Assembly (NCBI GenBank): GCA_947579605.1
Contig: OX388307.1
Coordinates: 31,287,237 to 31,351,236, forward strand
DNA: 64,000 bases
Direction: 5' to 3'
From: Athripsodes cinereus
Taxonomy: Eukaryota > Arthropoda > Insecta > Trichoptera > Leptoceridae
Shown here one piece after another: positions 43,561 to 54,910 of the stretch (the first letter of the stretch is position 1; each line of letters begins with the position of its first letter). A program made the translations under genes and the position numbers. The notes below the pieces were generated by a model. It had not been told where the DNA came from and did not search any database. It saw only the letters and a list, made by a program, of their open reading frames with translations.

Positions 43561-43744
43561 TAAAAAATGTTTTTTAGAGAAAAGTCTTTATTGGTCAAGT
43601 TGATGTCTTACATTTTCATGAAGACTTCAGTAGGGATGTAGTGGTGTAGGGATAGATCTATATGGTGCTCCATTCTCTTAGCCTACCCCACCTGAAGGTA
43701 TAGATAGATTAATTAAATCGCTACTCTGTGATAGTAGGTACTAC

Positions 43745-43915
43745 TTAAAAATATTTTTTTATTTATTTATTATTATTTATTTATTTTATTCTTCACTTAC
43801 ATTGGTTACAATATTACAAAATAAAACAATGTCATATAAATATCAGTTATACAATTCAATGTACAGAGGGCTTATCGCTAAAATGCGATGTCTTCCAACT
43901 AACCAGGTTATTAAA
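43745..43915 (-). mobile_element. Jockey-like LINE 3' UTR with class 1 hairpin
   Basis: On the minus strand CTGGTTAGTTGGAAGACATC, hairpin ATCGC/GCGAT (43889-43874), AAGCCCTCTG, then GTGAAGAATAAAATAAATAA at the tail. Confidence 0.65.
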
Positions 43916-44199
43916 ATAAAAACAAAAAAAACCACATAGGTACATATATACACATTCAAAAAAACAAAATAAAAATAAAACTTTAAGTAGACAAAAAGAA
44001 AAATAACACATGCAAGTAACAATATACTTATGCACACATATTATGTATCATAATAAAAAGTAGATCATATATTGCAGCGTGCACATGCATAAGGGAAGGG
44101 AAAAGGAATTAGGAATCAGATGCTAAATTCAATGAAAGGAAATAATAATAATAATAATAAGAACACTTTATTGATCAGAAAAAAAAAATCATGAGCAAT

Positions 44200-44241
44200 T
44201 GGCGAGCTTATTGCCTGGAGGCAATATCTTCCAGCTAACCA
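44200..44241 (-). promoter_or_regulatory. Conserved LINE 3' UTR hairpin (class 1)
   Basis: GGTTAGCTGGAAGATATTGC, then CTCC and AGGCAATAAGCTCGCC. The ATTGCC/GGCAAT stem replaces ATCGC/GCGAT of the sister copies. Confidence 0.7.
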
Positions 44242-44417
44242 AAATAATGTGTGATACTATGTTGACAATGTGTAATTAATACTAAATGTGAACAGTTAAT
44301 ACTTAATTTAATTATAACTAATTATTACATTCTTAGCCCTAAGTAGAACATTATATATGTCATGTTTCCTCTAATAAATACTATAAAATGAAGGATAAAG
44401 GCACGGGGAGGAACTTT

Positions 44418-46058
44418 TTAGGATAAGTCTATGGATTTTAGGTTATTCTTAAAAACGTGTAGCGTAGAGGAATTTCTAATATTGCAAGGTAGATTATTCA
44501 ACATTCTAATTGCATGGGTCGTAAATGATGAACTGAAGAAGGTTGTGGTGTGGGCAGGGACGGCAAGTAACTGGTTATTCTGAGATCTCAGAGGACGTCC
44601 ATGTGAAGACAGGTATTCAAAACGCTTAAAAAGGTATTGAGGGGAATTGTGCTTTAGGATGTTGTACAGAAAGTAGAGTATATGTAGATCGCGGGATTGT
44701 TTGTATGTTGGCCATTTAAGTTCTGCTCGAAATTTGGAAATATGGTCATATTTTTTTAAACCATACACAAATCGTATACATGCATTCTGCAACCTATCCA
44801 ATTTACCATTGAGTTCCGCAGAGGTATCGGGAAGGGTACAGTCTGCGTAGTATAGGATTGGAAGGAGAAATGTTTGAGCTATCATGCGTTTTGTATTTTG
44901 AGGAAGAAATGATTGGAGTCTTTTAAATGAGTGCAGTCTCGCGAAAATTTTACTGCTCACGTTTTTCACGTGGGGTAACCAAGAAAGATGTTGATCAAAT
45001 GTGACTCCGAGATTCTTTACGGTTTTAGTTAGCGGCACAACTGAATTGCCAAGAGAAAGGGGAGGCACATCATCATGTGAAAGTTTATCTATTTTGCGCT
45101 TACTACCTATAATGATAGCCTGAGTTTTAGAGGGATTGAGGAGTAGACCATTAGCAGTGGACCAATTGAAAATAGATGTTAAGTCATTATTCAGTTGGTT
45201 GATCCCTGAGGCATAGTTGTTCGCGGGGAAGTGTGCATAAATTTGTAGATCATCAGCATACATATGATATTTACAGGTAATGTTGGTGGAAATTGTATCA
45301 ATAAACAACGAAAAGAGTAGGGGTGATAAGACTCCGCCTTGGGGGACACCCGTATGAATGTTAGCCCAATCGGATACTTCATCTAATTGTTTAACACGTT
45401 GTCGTCGATCAGTGAGATACGATTCAAGCCAGGAGATACAAGGGTCTACGAACTTAAGTCTTTTTAAGTAACCTATCAGGACATCATGATCTACTGAGTT
45501 GAACGCATTACTGAAGTCCAACAATACTAGGAGGGTAAGATTTCCTTTATCCATCTCTAGTCTAATGTCATCTGATATGTGAGTAAGGGCTGATGTGGTG
45601 CTGTGACGTACACGGAAACCTGATTGCAAGGGATTTAGTAAATTATGTTGGTTAAGATAGTGGAAAATTTGTTCGTAGACCATCCGCTCTAGTACTTTTG
45701 AGAGGCAGGGAAGGATAGAAACTGGTCGATAGTCTTTGGATTCTTGTGGTGTGGCAACTTTAGGAATGGGGATAACTTTAGCTTCCTTCCAGGATGACGG
45801 TACAGTTGACGTAGAGATGGAAAAGTTAAACATAAATGTTATAACATCGACTACCTGATTAATAATCAAGTGTATAAATTTTATGGTGATGCCGTCGCTC
45901 CCAGTTGATTTGGATTTTATTTTGAGTAAGTTTCTTTTGACATCGTCTCGTGTGAATGGTTGGAACGAGAAAATGGGGTGAGAAAATGTTGAGATGTTTA
46001 ATGATTGGAAATAATGATTTTTCACAGCTTGTCTGAAAGAATAAAAGGTTGTTATCAT
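44418..46058 (-). CDS. Reverse transcriptase of a Jockey-like retrotransposon
   Basis: 546 codons without interruption. It covers the RT domain and C-terminus: SSWKEAKVIPIPKVATPQES and KDYRPVSILPCLSKVLERMV (fingers), LVLLDFSNAFNSVDHDVL (first catalytic Asp), GVPQGGVLSPLLFSLFIDT, and YHMYADDLQIYAHF (YADD, the catalytic pair). NLGVTFDQHLSWLPHVK and ILYYADCTLPD mark the thumb. A full Jockey ORF2 also has an N-terminal endonuclease, absent here, so the first ATG is not the native start. It is an RNA-directed DNA polymerase for target-primed copying of its own RNA. The open frame suggests a young insertion, but without endonuclease it cannot act alone. Confidence 0.92.
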   Translation of the reverse strand: MITTFYSFRQAVKNHYFQSLNISTFSHPIFSFQPFTRDDVKRNLLKIKSKSTGSDGITIKFIHLIINQVVDVITFMFNFSISTSTVPSSWKEAKVIPIPKVATPQESKDYRPVSILPCLSKVLERMVYEQIFHYLNQHNLLNPLQSGFRVRHSTTSALTHISDDIRLEMDKGNLTLLVLLDFSNAFNSVDHDVLIGYLKRLKFVDPCISWLESYLTDRRQRVKQLDEVSDWANIHTGVPQGGVLSPLLFSLFIDTISTNITCKYHMYADDLQIYAHFPANNYASGINQLNNDLTSIFNWSTANGLLLNPSKTQAIIIGSKRKIDKLSHDDVPPLSLGNSVVPLTKTVKNLGVTFDQHLSWLPHVKNVSSKIFARLHSFKRLQSFLPQNTKRMIAQTFLLPILYYADCTLPDTSAELNGKLDRLQNACIRFVYGLKKYDHISKFRAELKWPTYKQSRDLHILYFLYNILKHNSPQYLFKRFEYLSSHGRPLRSQNNQLLAVPAHTTTFFSSSFTTHAIRMLNNLPCNIRNSSTLHVFKNNLKSIDLS

Positions 46059-46125
46059 CCTGATTTTCGAAAGAAGATTGTTCCAACAGCGAGCACCATG
46101 ATTTTTATTAATTTAATATGAAATT

Positions 46126-46620
46126 TCACCATATACCGTCGGTCGATAATATTAACAACGACCTGTATGGTTAGTTCATGCCGTTAGTCCGCTGACTATC
46201 TAGTTCATTATTGATATACAGTTAATATAATAATAGTTATTCAAAGAATAATTTTAAATATGACGTTATTAAATTTTTCGCATTACATACAGTGACATCA
46301 AACAATGAAAATAATAATGATAAATATAATAGGAATTCATAAAATAATAAAAATTCATACGGTGGCGTTTCGAAATATCCTTCTTGCACGATATTATGGC
46401 TAGACTGTCTTCTGATTGCCAGTCATACATAGCAAGTCTTATATAGGCCGATATTTCAACGTGCCGTTAGGGTAGCTTATTGTGAAGTCCACCTTAGCTT
46501 AGTTTAATTTTGCCTCTTATAATCAGTTACATACATCAGATAATACTACCCATTCAAGTCATAATGGAAACCCTAATGGAAACAATCCATAACATAAGAT
46601 GATAACATAACATGCAAAGA
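46126..46620. other. AT-rich sequence with one dispersed-repeat landmark
   Basis: ATACCGTCGGTCGATAATAT at about 46133 belongs to the ACCGTCGGT family. No gene recognised. Confidence 0.4.
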
Positions 46621-46853
46621 AAATTTACACAGATCGAGCTAGTCCCAAATTAAGATATGAATCTTGTATTATGGGTACTGACGTGACGATAAACATAATA
46701 ATATATATAATGCACTAAACACATATGCATGTAACATCAAGACCCAGGAAAATTCGAAAAAGGTTAATCTTTACTTTGCCCTAACCGGGAATCGAACCCG
46801 GGACCTCGTGACTTAAAGGTAAGAGTTTTACGTCCGCGCCACCCCGGCCGTCA
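46621..46853 (-). mobile_element. SINE-C copy, full length
   Basis: Minus-strand order: TGACGGCCGGGGTGGCGCGG, TCACGAGGTCCCGGGTTCGA (B box), then TAATACAAGATTCATATC, TTTGGGACTAGCTCGATCTG and GTGTAAATTTTC. It is colinear with 19107-19350. Confidence 0.88.
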
Positions 46854-46859
46854 ATTTAA

Positions 46860-47314
46860 AACTATACATCAGTTTCTAAGTTTATGACACTGAAGATGGA
46901 CTAGTTGAAAAATAGAAAAAAATATGTGTAAAACAGGATAAATGGAGTCTCCAGACTTAAACCTATTCGGGCAGACGTCGAGTCTCCTTCAACGTAACAA
47001 CCATTTTACAATATAATGCAAAATAAAAATGGAGTGAACCAATTGCATCTCAAATTTAGATCTTTTTATTATATTCCGTTCCTTTCAGATGGATAAACCA
47101 TTAAATGACACCGATGAAACCATCCGTCATTAGCATTTTATTTGATTGTTTGATTAGTAATAAGTTGAAATGAAATCATATATATTTATAAAGCCTGGTG
47201 TGACTTTCATTCACTCTATATAGACATATACATAATAAGTTTTGTTTTCTCTGGGATCGAATTGGCTGAAAGATATGTATAATGGTCCCAGTAGAACATT
47301 ATTTCTTTTCAATA
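46860..47314. other. AT-rich unassigned sequence
   Basis: No gene recognised. Confidence 0.4.
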
Positions 47315-47322
47315 ATTATATG

Positions 47323-48203
47323 AAGAGGGTTACTCCCGGGAAAACCCTCTAATTTTTATTTCCCGTTTCCCGGGAAAAAAACGAATCCTTTCCCGGGAAA
47401 AAATACAAATTATTAGTCATGCAGATTGCCATACCGATACCGAAATCTTTGTTTAGTTAACTGTAATAGTCGTGATAAACTTGTAGAAGCTGACGAATAT
47501 TTTGATATGAAAATATGAAAAATAATATTAATTACCAATATACATAAGTGTTATACTTTTAAAAAAAAACTTAATTATAGCTTCAATGTATTTGTTTGAA
47601 AGAAGCATAATTATTCTAAATATAATTCGAAATCGGAGGTGTGTTTGGCCGACAATGTATAAGAATCCTACAATTTTTCATGTTTTTTTTTACATATTTC
47701 GAAAAGTTAGATAGTTCTTAAAAATATTAGTGCAGCCAACTGTCATTTTTTTTTGTTTTATTCATGGATATTAACCGATATAAAAAATCTTTTTTTGTCG
47801 AAATTTCTCATTTTTTAAAGTCAAAAATCTTTAAAAAGCTTTGCCAAAATCCATAACATTTTTTTGCTTGATAGGATGATCAAAAATTAAAAGTTTATAT
47901 ATTTTGTAAACAATTTTTATTTTGATATAACATAGAGTACCTAAATAAATCTCGTCCGTCAGCTATTTAGTTTTTTTAAGCAAATTACTTATATTGGTAA
48001 CAAAAATTTGATTTTTTTTTTATCAAATCAAAATGTTTGCAAGGGTCAACAAGTTATGAGAGTTTTTATACCAAATTTGTTGAAAATTGAATATTTATAA
48101 ATATAATAATGAATTTCCCGGGATTCCCGGGAATCCCGGGAAATTCATTTTAAAATTTCCCGTTTCCCGGGAACAAAAATAATCCGGGAAAAGATACCCT
48201 CTA
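47323..48203. mobile_element. hAT-like non-autonomous DNA transposon, 881 bp
   Basis: The 8-bp ATTATATG flanks it at 47315-47322 and 48204-48211. Ends are AGAGGGTTAC (left) and GATACCCTCTA (right), short imperfect inverted repeats. Inside each end are CCCGGG palindromes (TCCCGTTTCCCGGGAA on both sides; GGGATTCCCGGGAATCCCGG at the right). An 8-bp duplication and AGAGGGT-type ends fit hAT elements. No transposase frame exists; the interior is AT-rich with T runs. Confidence 0.85.
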
Positions 48204-48211
48204 ATTATATG

Positions 48212-48549
48212 TCTTTTACATTTAAATGTTAAACAGTTGTTATAGGTTAAAACTTATTATATTTGGATACAAAAGACAAAATTATTGAGTTGAGGGTGAC
48301 TTAACTAAGGGCACAATGAAACACCGGGCCTCACAAATAGTTTAAAGGAATAGTAGACAAAATAAAACCAAATTGAGAATCTTATTTAGTGATATTTTCT
48401 TTTTGGATAAAACTTTGTATCGTGTTGCACGAAAAGTTGCACACAAAATAGTCCTCATACAAATATTTCATACCGATTGTATATATGTATGAATTTAAAC
48501 GTGTTTTTAAGAATTTTTACCTACATCACTTGTAGTCCAGACATAGAGA
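48212..48549. other. AT-rich unassigned sequence
   Basis: No gene recognised. Confidence 0.4.
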
Positions 48550-48735
48550 AATTCTCCCAATCTTTTCGACATGTTTCCGAGCTGATAGAAGATAGTAAAA
48601 TCCCTTTTGTTTGCCGGGGAGAATTGAGACAGTGGCTTCGTGTTGTTTTGCATCGAAAAGTGTGAAGGGGTTTGAAGAGATTTACAACTAGCAGGAAGGA
48701 GATGAAGACTGGCTGTAAGTTAGTTAATAAAATTT
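48550..48735 (+). pseudogene. Decayed LINE RT C-terminal remnant
   Basis: Parallels the 34270-34545 copy: CGTGTTGTTTTGCATCGAAA, AGTGTGAAGGGGTTTGAAGA, ACTAGCAGGAAGGAGATGAA and GGCTGTAAGTTAGTT. Confidence 0.55.
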
Positions 48736-48799
48736 AACTAATTAACATTTTCCTATATAGTCAAATACAATCCATTGGATTGGCCTGCAACGAGTTTCG

Positions 48800-49075
48800 A
48801 TTTTCTTCTTCATTCCTCCCTATTTTCAGCTAGTCTCTATAGTCCTACGTATGTGCCACAGTTCAGTTCAGTTCCTTCTTCAGTTGGTCCATATAAGCGT
48901 TTCTTGGTCGGCCTCTACCATTTCTGCCTTCAGTCCTACCCTCCGCGATGGTGATAAGTAGTTCTGGGTGCCTGATGTTGTGGTCAATCCAGTAAGCTCG
49001 TTGTAGGCTGATTTTTTTAAGAAGTTGCCTTTTTTCGCCTACCCTGGTTGACATCTCTTCGTTTTCACTTAAATT
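48800..49075 (-). pseudogene. LINE RT C-terminal fragment
   Basis: The minus-strand frame gives MSTRVGEKRQLLKKISLQRA, YWIDHNIRHPELLITIAEGR, TEGRNGRGRPRNAYMDQLKK and ELN. The LL..I..GRxEGRxGxGRPRxxY order marks an RT C-terminus. It ends toward AATGAAGAAGAAAATCG near 48805. Catalytic domain absent. Confidence 0.75.
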
Positions 49076-49189
49076 TTCCTATGTCTCAATAAAAAAAACT
49101 ATATTTAGAAACTATCTAGAATAGTTTTATTCGATTATAGATGATTTTTTTTTTGTAATTGTCTATTTGTAATATAAAAATCATTTTCT

Positions 49190-49357
49190 TAAATTTCTCA
49201 TATTATTTTAATTATGTCATACTTTTATATATGTACTGTTTTTTGCCATGTGTTTATATATAAAGCTGTATAGAGTGTAAAATGATAGTATTTATGTTGT
49301 CATAAATTGAGTATATATAATTGTGCTGGATTGTCGAAATAAATAAATAAATAAATA
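49190..49357 (+). mobile_element. LINE 3' UTR fragment with (AAAT)n tail
   Basis: AT-rich sequence ends GATTGTCGAAATAAATAAAT. It directly abuts a SINE-B fragment, as at 41070-42118, which suggests a second LINE insertion into a SINE-B. Confidence 0.55.
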
Positions 49358-49361
49358 GAAG

Positions 49362-49430
49362 AATGTTTTGAACCTGCGTTTTACAAAACACTCAAAAGCT
49401 TATAGAAATCAATGGGACACCTATTTTTTG
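49362..49430 (-). mobile_element. SINE-B fragment
   Basis: TTTTGAACCTGCGTTTTACA, AAACACTCAAAAGCTTATAG and ATGGGACACCTATTTTTTG. Confidence 0.55.
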
Positions 49431-50149
49431 ACAAGAGCGCTGAACATAATAAACTATTCTACATTCATATTATATACATAGATGTATTGCATGTATTGAA
49501 AACGTAGATATAACATAGAATTAATAGTACTTTAAAGAAGATGTATGAAAATAGGGAAATATGACAAAATTTATGCATAATGGTGAAATGGATTTCATAA
49601 AATCAAATAATGGGAAAGCGTTCTACGGTTAGCGTTTATCCGCTGAACACTTGTAAAGAAAAATTAAAATTTTATTTTCAGTTGAAATGTAATTCTAGCA
49701 CATGCACAGAATATATATACTTGCGTGTAAAAAATCAACTGTTTATTAAATTTAGTAAGCCTATTTGTAAGGTTTGTGAAAATATAATATGATTTATAAA
49801 CATTTACATGTTTTGGTTTCCTTTTCATGAAAACAGTAATAAACAGACAGTTTAAAAACGAACGATTTCTATCTTTCGAACTTGCTATACTTTTGTTTGG
49901 TTTTAAATAAAGATTGTTCGAATAAATTCTAATAGAGTGCATGTCACTTCTAAAGTCTGACAAGAAATATGCAAATTTTCAATATTTTTCAGTTTTGGGA
50001 AACAAGGACACCAAATTATTTTTAGTTGAAATAAAACATACATTTACTTTGTCTGTAGTCCGACCAGCAATGAATGTACCTGAAGGTAAATTATATGGCT
50101 GTCATTTGAATAATTCATATTTTATTTCGTTCTATTTTTAACAACTATC
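49431..50149. other. AT-rich unassigned sequence
   Basis: No gene recognised. Confidence 0.4.
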
Positions 50150-50640
50150 GAATGATACATCTTAAATTTAATCCAAACAAGACGGAAGTTATGTGGTTTG
50201 CCTCTCCTGGACCGTAACATCTTCTAAATACTAAACCAGTCTCTGTTACTGGCACCAACAACACCATCGCGCTCACGTTCACTCTCCATGGAAGCCCAAG
50301 TATCCAAGACGATAAGTATAATATTTCTACTTGTGGCACGGCACCTACTTGTTTTACCAAGCTCTGTTCTGTTGACAAAATTCTAAGGTGACTACTGTGC
50401 TCAGTTTCTACTGCTATCAACAAATCTTGTAGAACCCAATAGGGTAAACAGCTCCATATTTGCAGACAGAAGCTTCAAAGTCGCTGCACCAACTGTCTGG
50501 AACAGATTGTTTGCAGATCTGAGAGAGAATAAGTTTACCACCATAGTTCAGACCAATTGGTTTAAAAAGCTACTGTTCGGGTGAAGTCATGGTTACCTTA
50601 AGATGATCTCTGATCATAAAACGGCGCCATACTATCCAAT
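50150..50640 (+). pseudogene. CR1/L2-like LINE RT remnant
   Basis: Plus-strand pieces, with stops and shifts between them: HLKFNPNKTEVMWFASPGP (RT block after the YxDD site), then FADRSFKVAAPTVWNRLFADL and FTTIVQTNWFKKLLF. FxVAAPxxWNxLPxDLR and FxxxLKxxLF close CR1/L2 RTs. ACGGCGCCATACTATCCAA at 50622 recalls the family's 3' end at 14274. A deletion joins the two coding parts. Confidence 0.75.
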
Positions 50641-51012
50641 TATTATCATGAACAATGCAACAAGAGCGTGCTAAGGTGGGTTCGTCATGGACTGGTTGTA
50701 ATAAAAGGTAATAGGCGAGCAACACTGATGATAGAAAATAAAATCTTTCCCTTTCTTCCGCAAGATTACAAAATAATTTGAAATCCAATTTTCTTCGCTC
50801 TTTCCTATCAAATAGGGATGAAAACGTCATTTTCAAATATTGCAATATCGATTTTGTTACAACACAGGCTATTTTTTTTTCTCAAATCTTTCAGTTTTTC
50901 TCAAAAAAAAATGCTTTTGACAGAAATCACCATTGCATTTTATTTGTACCTATGCGTGGACTATATAACATACAAAATCACTATTTGTATCAAGCATAGA
51001 AAATTTTATGTC
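50641..51012. other. AT-rich unassigned sequence
   Basis: No gene recognised. Confidence 0.4.
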
Positions 51013-51230
51013 ATCACAGCATGTCCCACAAGTGGGCTAGTCAACAGACCAGTTGCATGTTATAAACATGGAAGTTGTCCTCTCTGTGTCGGATATAGCT
51101 GGCGAAACTCATCACTGAATTTTAGATGCAAATGTATTTATTTTTCGAACACTTGCGTTTTGCAGGGCACTCGAAAACATTAAAAAACGGAAATAAGTGG
51201 GAAACCAGTTCTTTGTCTGGTGCTCAATAG
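51013..51230 (-). mobile_element. SINE-B copy, near full length
   Basis: ATGTCATCACAGCATGTCCC, CAAGTGGGCTAGTCAACAGA, CATCACTGAATTTTAGATGC, TTTGCAGGGCACTCGAAAAC and CCAGTTCTTTGTCTGGTGCT. Confidence 0.8.
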
Positions 51231-51685
51231 AGCAAAATACTGAAGGGTATATTTCGATATTTGGATTACGAATTTATTATATTCGATTTTTTTCATGACA
51301 TAATATGCACAAAATGTCATCGAAAAATAGTTTAGACTTTTTTTTGTGATGTTTCAAACTTGTGTTAAAAGAGTGTAAAATCAATTATGTCCTTAAATCC
51401 AAAAACATTAAATATCGAAGTATGAGTAAAAAACATGCTTGAGTTCATTTAAAAAAAGCAATGGTTCTATGATTTGTCCTCCATTTCTATATTTGAATCC
51501 AACCTTTTCAAACGTTTTCTTATCGTCATTTTAGATGTAGCAATATTAAATTAATTTTATGTCTTTGCTAAAGATTTTTTATCTCTCTATCTATATGATA
51601 TATATTTTTATTGAAAATTATTTTCCAACGCCTTTTATATAGTCGTATTTTTTTATGAAGACAGATATTTTTATCTGTCATACAT
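51231..51685. other. AT-rich unassigned sequence
   Basis: No gene recognised. Confidence 0.4.
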
Positions 51686-51892
51686 CCTGTTTCCGGCCAA
51701 AGAATAGTTCTCCCTTTCTGTAAGTTTTCAAGTAAAATGCAGGTATTAAAACATTCTGAATTCAGTATTGAGTTATGTCACTCATTCTGAATGTTTTGAA
51801 TTTAATGGACATGGAATGGATTAGTTGTATATTAATTACATGCAATTAGTCTATACTGACTATCCTATTTTTGAGATTTGTTGTGATGCAAT
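51686..51892 (+). mobile_element. SINE-B copy, degraded
   Basis: CAAAGAATAGTTCTCCCTTT, CTGTAAGTTTTCAAGT, TTCAGTATTGAGTTATGTCA and GAGATTTGTTGTGATGCAAT. Confidence 0.65.
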
Positions 51893-52237
51893 ACTTAATT
51901 ACTTACTGCTATCCATATCTATCCTTTTTTTCCCCATTGCTGAATATGGTCCTCATCAAAACTTTGCAATACTTTCCGATTTTGGACAACACTACTCCAG
52001 TGTTCTCCCATCATCTGAACTATATTATCATCAACCTATCTTTTTTGGGATCTCTCCGCACATCTTCTGTCCTTCGATGGTCTACATTTAAGGATACTGG
52101 TAGTCCATCTGCCATACTCTCGCCTTACCATGTAACTAGTCCATTGCCAATTTAGCTTGAAGAGATGGTCAACAATGTCGATGACTTAACAATATTATGG
52201 TTAACACTTTGATTTAAAAATAGATTTGTTCACAAGG
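51893..52237. other. Unassigned sequence
   Basis: A weak coding-like trace (RT-remnant style) may be present on the minus strand near 51930-52140, but no block is convincing. Confidence 0.3.
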
Positions 52238-52343
52238 ACAATTTAAAAAAGGTCATTCTTCATTCTGTTCTGGCCGGGAATTGAACCCGGAACCTCTTGA
52301 CTCAAATGCAAAAGCGTTCCTTCGCGCTACACTGGCCGCGGAA
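52238..52343 (-). mobile_element. SINE-C head fragment
   Basis: Minus strand: TTCCGCGGCCAGTGTAGCGC (A box region), TCAAGAGGTTCC, B box GGGTTCAATTCCC, then AGAATGAAGAATGACC. The 3' body is missing. Confidence 0.85.
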
Positions 52344-53094
52344 TTAAAATGGAATAATGAGTAAATTTCATCATTTAATTGATGACATATTTTTATTAAT
52401 GTACTTATTTCTAGTACGATATTCTTCAATGAAGCAAAATAACAAATTCTACATAAAAATAAAATAATTATAAAAAAATATTTATGTACATATATAGTTG
52501 TCTCTTTTCGATTCAGGATAAGGTACTACATATCTCAATACGGTAGAAAGAGATGTATACATATATATGTGAATTATTAACGATAAAAATGGTTATTTTA
52601 TATTTTTTGTCTCTTTTACTCATTGTATAAGGTAATGCATGTTTTAATAAGTAAGAATGAAATGTGCATATTATCATTATTATTCTTATAACTTTGTTAA
52701 ATGTATAGTGTATGTCTGTAATCTATGTGAAGGAAATGTTCTCTTGTTAGAATAATTTATATTCATTCCACTTCAATGGAAATGATTTGGGTCTTATGAA
52801 AAATATTCCATCTGAAAAATGTTTTTTTTTTAAAATATAAAACAAAGGAGGATGCTATGTCACAAGTGAAAAAAAAAATTAAATAAAAGAGAATAAAAAA
52901 CATCATAAAAAGGATGTTTTAAATAAAGTTTCGAGGTGTTTCTATATTGAAAAAATAGACATTTCAAATTGGACCCTCGTGGTTTTTCATAAAATATTTT
53001 TATATTATTAATGTTGGTTCTGTTATAACATTCTTTAAAGTTGACAAACGTAATTTTTTATTTGAAATTGAATATCGAATGAAAATTACTATAA
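52344..53094. other. AT-rich unassigned sequence
   Basis: No gene recognised. Confidence 0.4.
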
Positions 53095-53268
53095 CTTCTA
53101 TATTATCACGGCATTAACCATAAGTTAATGAAGATTGTCCTCATTGTGCCAATTGAAAATAAGAATTTTAGGTTTTAAATGTCTATTGAACACTTGTCTT
53201 TTAGAGGACACTAGAAAATTTACAGAAAAGAGTGGAAGACCTATTCTTTACTGGGAATTTCACGGAGA
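53095..53268 (-). mobile_element. SINE-B copy with internal deletion
   Basis: TATTATCACGGCATTAACC, TCCTCATTGTGCCAATTG, TTTTAGAGGACACTAGAAAA and AGAAAAGAGTGGAAGACC. Confidence 0.7.
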
Positions 53269-53404
53269 GATAATGAAATTTACAATTATAGATAATGAAA
53301 AATAATAATTTAAAGATAAGCCCAGAAAAGTGTATAAACTACAAATAAGGTTTTCAAAATTGACGGACAATTCGTACATACATTGTATTCTATACAATTT
53401 ACAA

Positions 53405-53916
53405 AAATGCATGTTTTAACCAGTACATGCAGTAAAGATATCCCAAGAACCCTAAAGAAGAAAGTCTACGAAACATGTATCCTCCCAGTGACAATATATG
53501 GACTAGAAACCATATCGCTAACTGCAGCAAGTGTCCACAAGCTAAAATGCTCACAAAGATCTATGGAAAGACGAATGTTAGGGGTGAGTCTGAGAGATAA
53601 AATTAGAAACGAAGACATCAGACACCTAACAAAAGTCACAGATATTATGGATCGTGTTGCAAAGCTTAAGTGGCAATGGGCGGGTCATGTTGTGAGACGA
53701 AACGACGGAAGATGGACTTCTAGAATCCTCAAATGGCGACCATGGAGTAGCAAAAGAAGCATCGGCAGACCACAAAAGAGATGGACTGACGACATTACTC
53801 TAATCGCGGGAAGGAAATGGATACAGAAGGCACAGGACCGCAACGATTGGAAGAGTTTGGAAGAGGCCTATATCCAGCAGTGGAGAGATGGCTGACTAAG
53901 AAGAAGAAGAAGAAGA
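53405..53916 (+). pseudogene. RTE-like LINE, RT C-terminal fragment, family d
   Basis: About 163 open codons: IPRTLKKKVYETCILPVTIY, GLETISLTAASVHKLKCSQR, SMERRMLGVSLRDKIRNEDI, AKLKWQWAGHVVRRNDGRW, RSIGRPQKRWTDDITLIAGR and WKSLEEAYIQQWRDG. This is the non-LTR RT C-terminal series. It lacks fingers, palm and endonuclease. The stop is in GGCTGACTAAGAAGAAGAAG, so the (AAG)n tail begins almost at the stop. The frame is intact despite truncation, so insertion may be recent. Confidence 0.85.
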
Positions 53917-54349
53917 TGTTTTAACCGCGACTTTTTATTTTTAGATCAAAGTATTAATTCTGATGATTGTATCAAAAAGTTCAATTGTAAATCTCAATAA
54001 TTTATGCCTAGCAATGTTTGTAAATAACATAATAATTTATTAGGTAAATTGAAACGAGTGTTTCAACTTATCAGGTCATTATCAATCGATTTACTTAATT
54101 ATGGAATTTTATACTTCGTGTGCACCGACACAATCAATAACATCACTTATCTTCATACGACAGATAAAATAAATTGAAAAAAATACAGGTAGTATAAGGC
54201 CGGCTAAAGATTCTCAGTATAATTTTCTCTACACCCAGATTTATGCAAGCGTGTCACAGTAAAATTCCATTTCCAAGCGTTGTAACTTTAACAGCAATGA
54301 TTCCGGTATTATTATTATTATTATCATTATATGTGCTATCCAGCAGGAC
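53917..54349. other. AT-rich unassigned sequence
   Basis: Only the 54103-54146 stretch (CGTGTGCACCGACACAATCA) is recognisable, repeated from 6506-6548. Confidence 0.4.
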
Positions 54350-54910
54350 ATTGCACATGTATAGTAATTATAGTATCACACAATTCATACTCATTAAGGA
54401 GGAATAACAACTATTGGACTATTGCAACGTCGTTTATGCTGGACTACCTAGAAGCCTTCTTAATCGTTTGCAGCTTGTGTTCAACAGTGCCGCGCGGCTC
54501 ATTTTCCGTGAGGGCAAAGATGCCACATCAACCCCCTCCTAGAACGATTACACTGGCTGAGGGTGGAGGAAAGTGTGACACTCAAGGTACGCCTTCTGGT
54601 CTACAAGGCTATAAAATGGCACCATCGTGCCTCACAGAGCTTTGTCTCCTTGACTCGACCGCTAGAAAACCTCTGCGCTCTTCGGAACTGATTGTAAATA
54701 GACTTACTGAGCCAATAGAGCCGGTTAGTCTTACCTCTATGAGAGGGCCTTTGTTGTTGTTGGACCAGTTACATGGAATCGCCTACCGATGCCATTGAAA
54801 GACAGTCAAACTATCACCAGCTTCAGAAGCAAATTGAAAACTGAACTCTTCACCAGCGCCCTTGAGACGGTCTAGGGACTGTTGAACGGCGTCAAAAAAA
54901 ATCATCCAGA
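54350..54910 (+). pseudogene. CR1/L2-like LINE RT C-terminal remnant
   Basis: In shifting frames: LDYCNVVYAGLPRSLLNRLQ, LVFNSAARLIFREG, WLRVEESVTLKVRLLVYKAI, TWNRLPMPLKDSQTITSFRS and KLKTELFTSALETV. DYCNxLYxGLP...LQxVxNxAARL and SFKxxLKTxLF are CR1/L2 landmarks. At least two frame changes and stops make it non-functional. GAACGGCGTCAAAAAAAATC resembles the family's 3' end. Confidence 0.82.

Larger units (their letters stand above)
44145..46125 (-). mobile_element. Jockey-like LINE with intact RT domain, 5'-truncated
   Basis: An RT ORF, 3' UTR with class 1 hairpin (44241-44200) and (TTATTATT) tail (44161-44145), all on the minus strand. The AP-endonuclease and ORF1 are missing. The 5' break lies near 46080-46125, where the sequence passes into a copy of the ACCGTCGGT dispersed repeat. 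Target duplications were not resolved. Confidence 0.85.
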
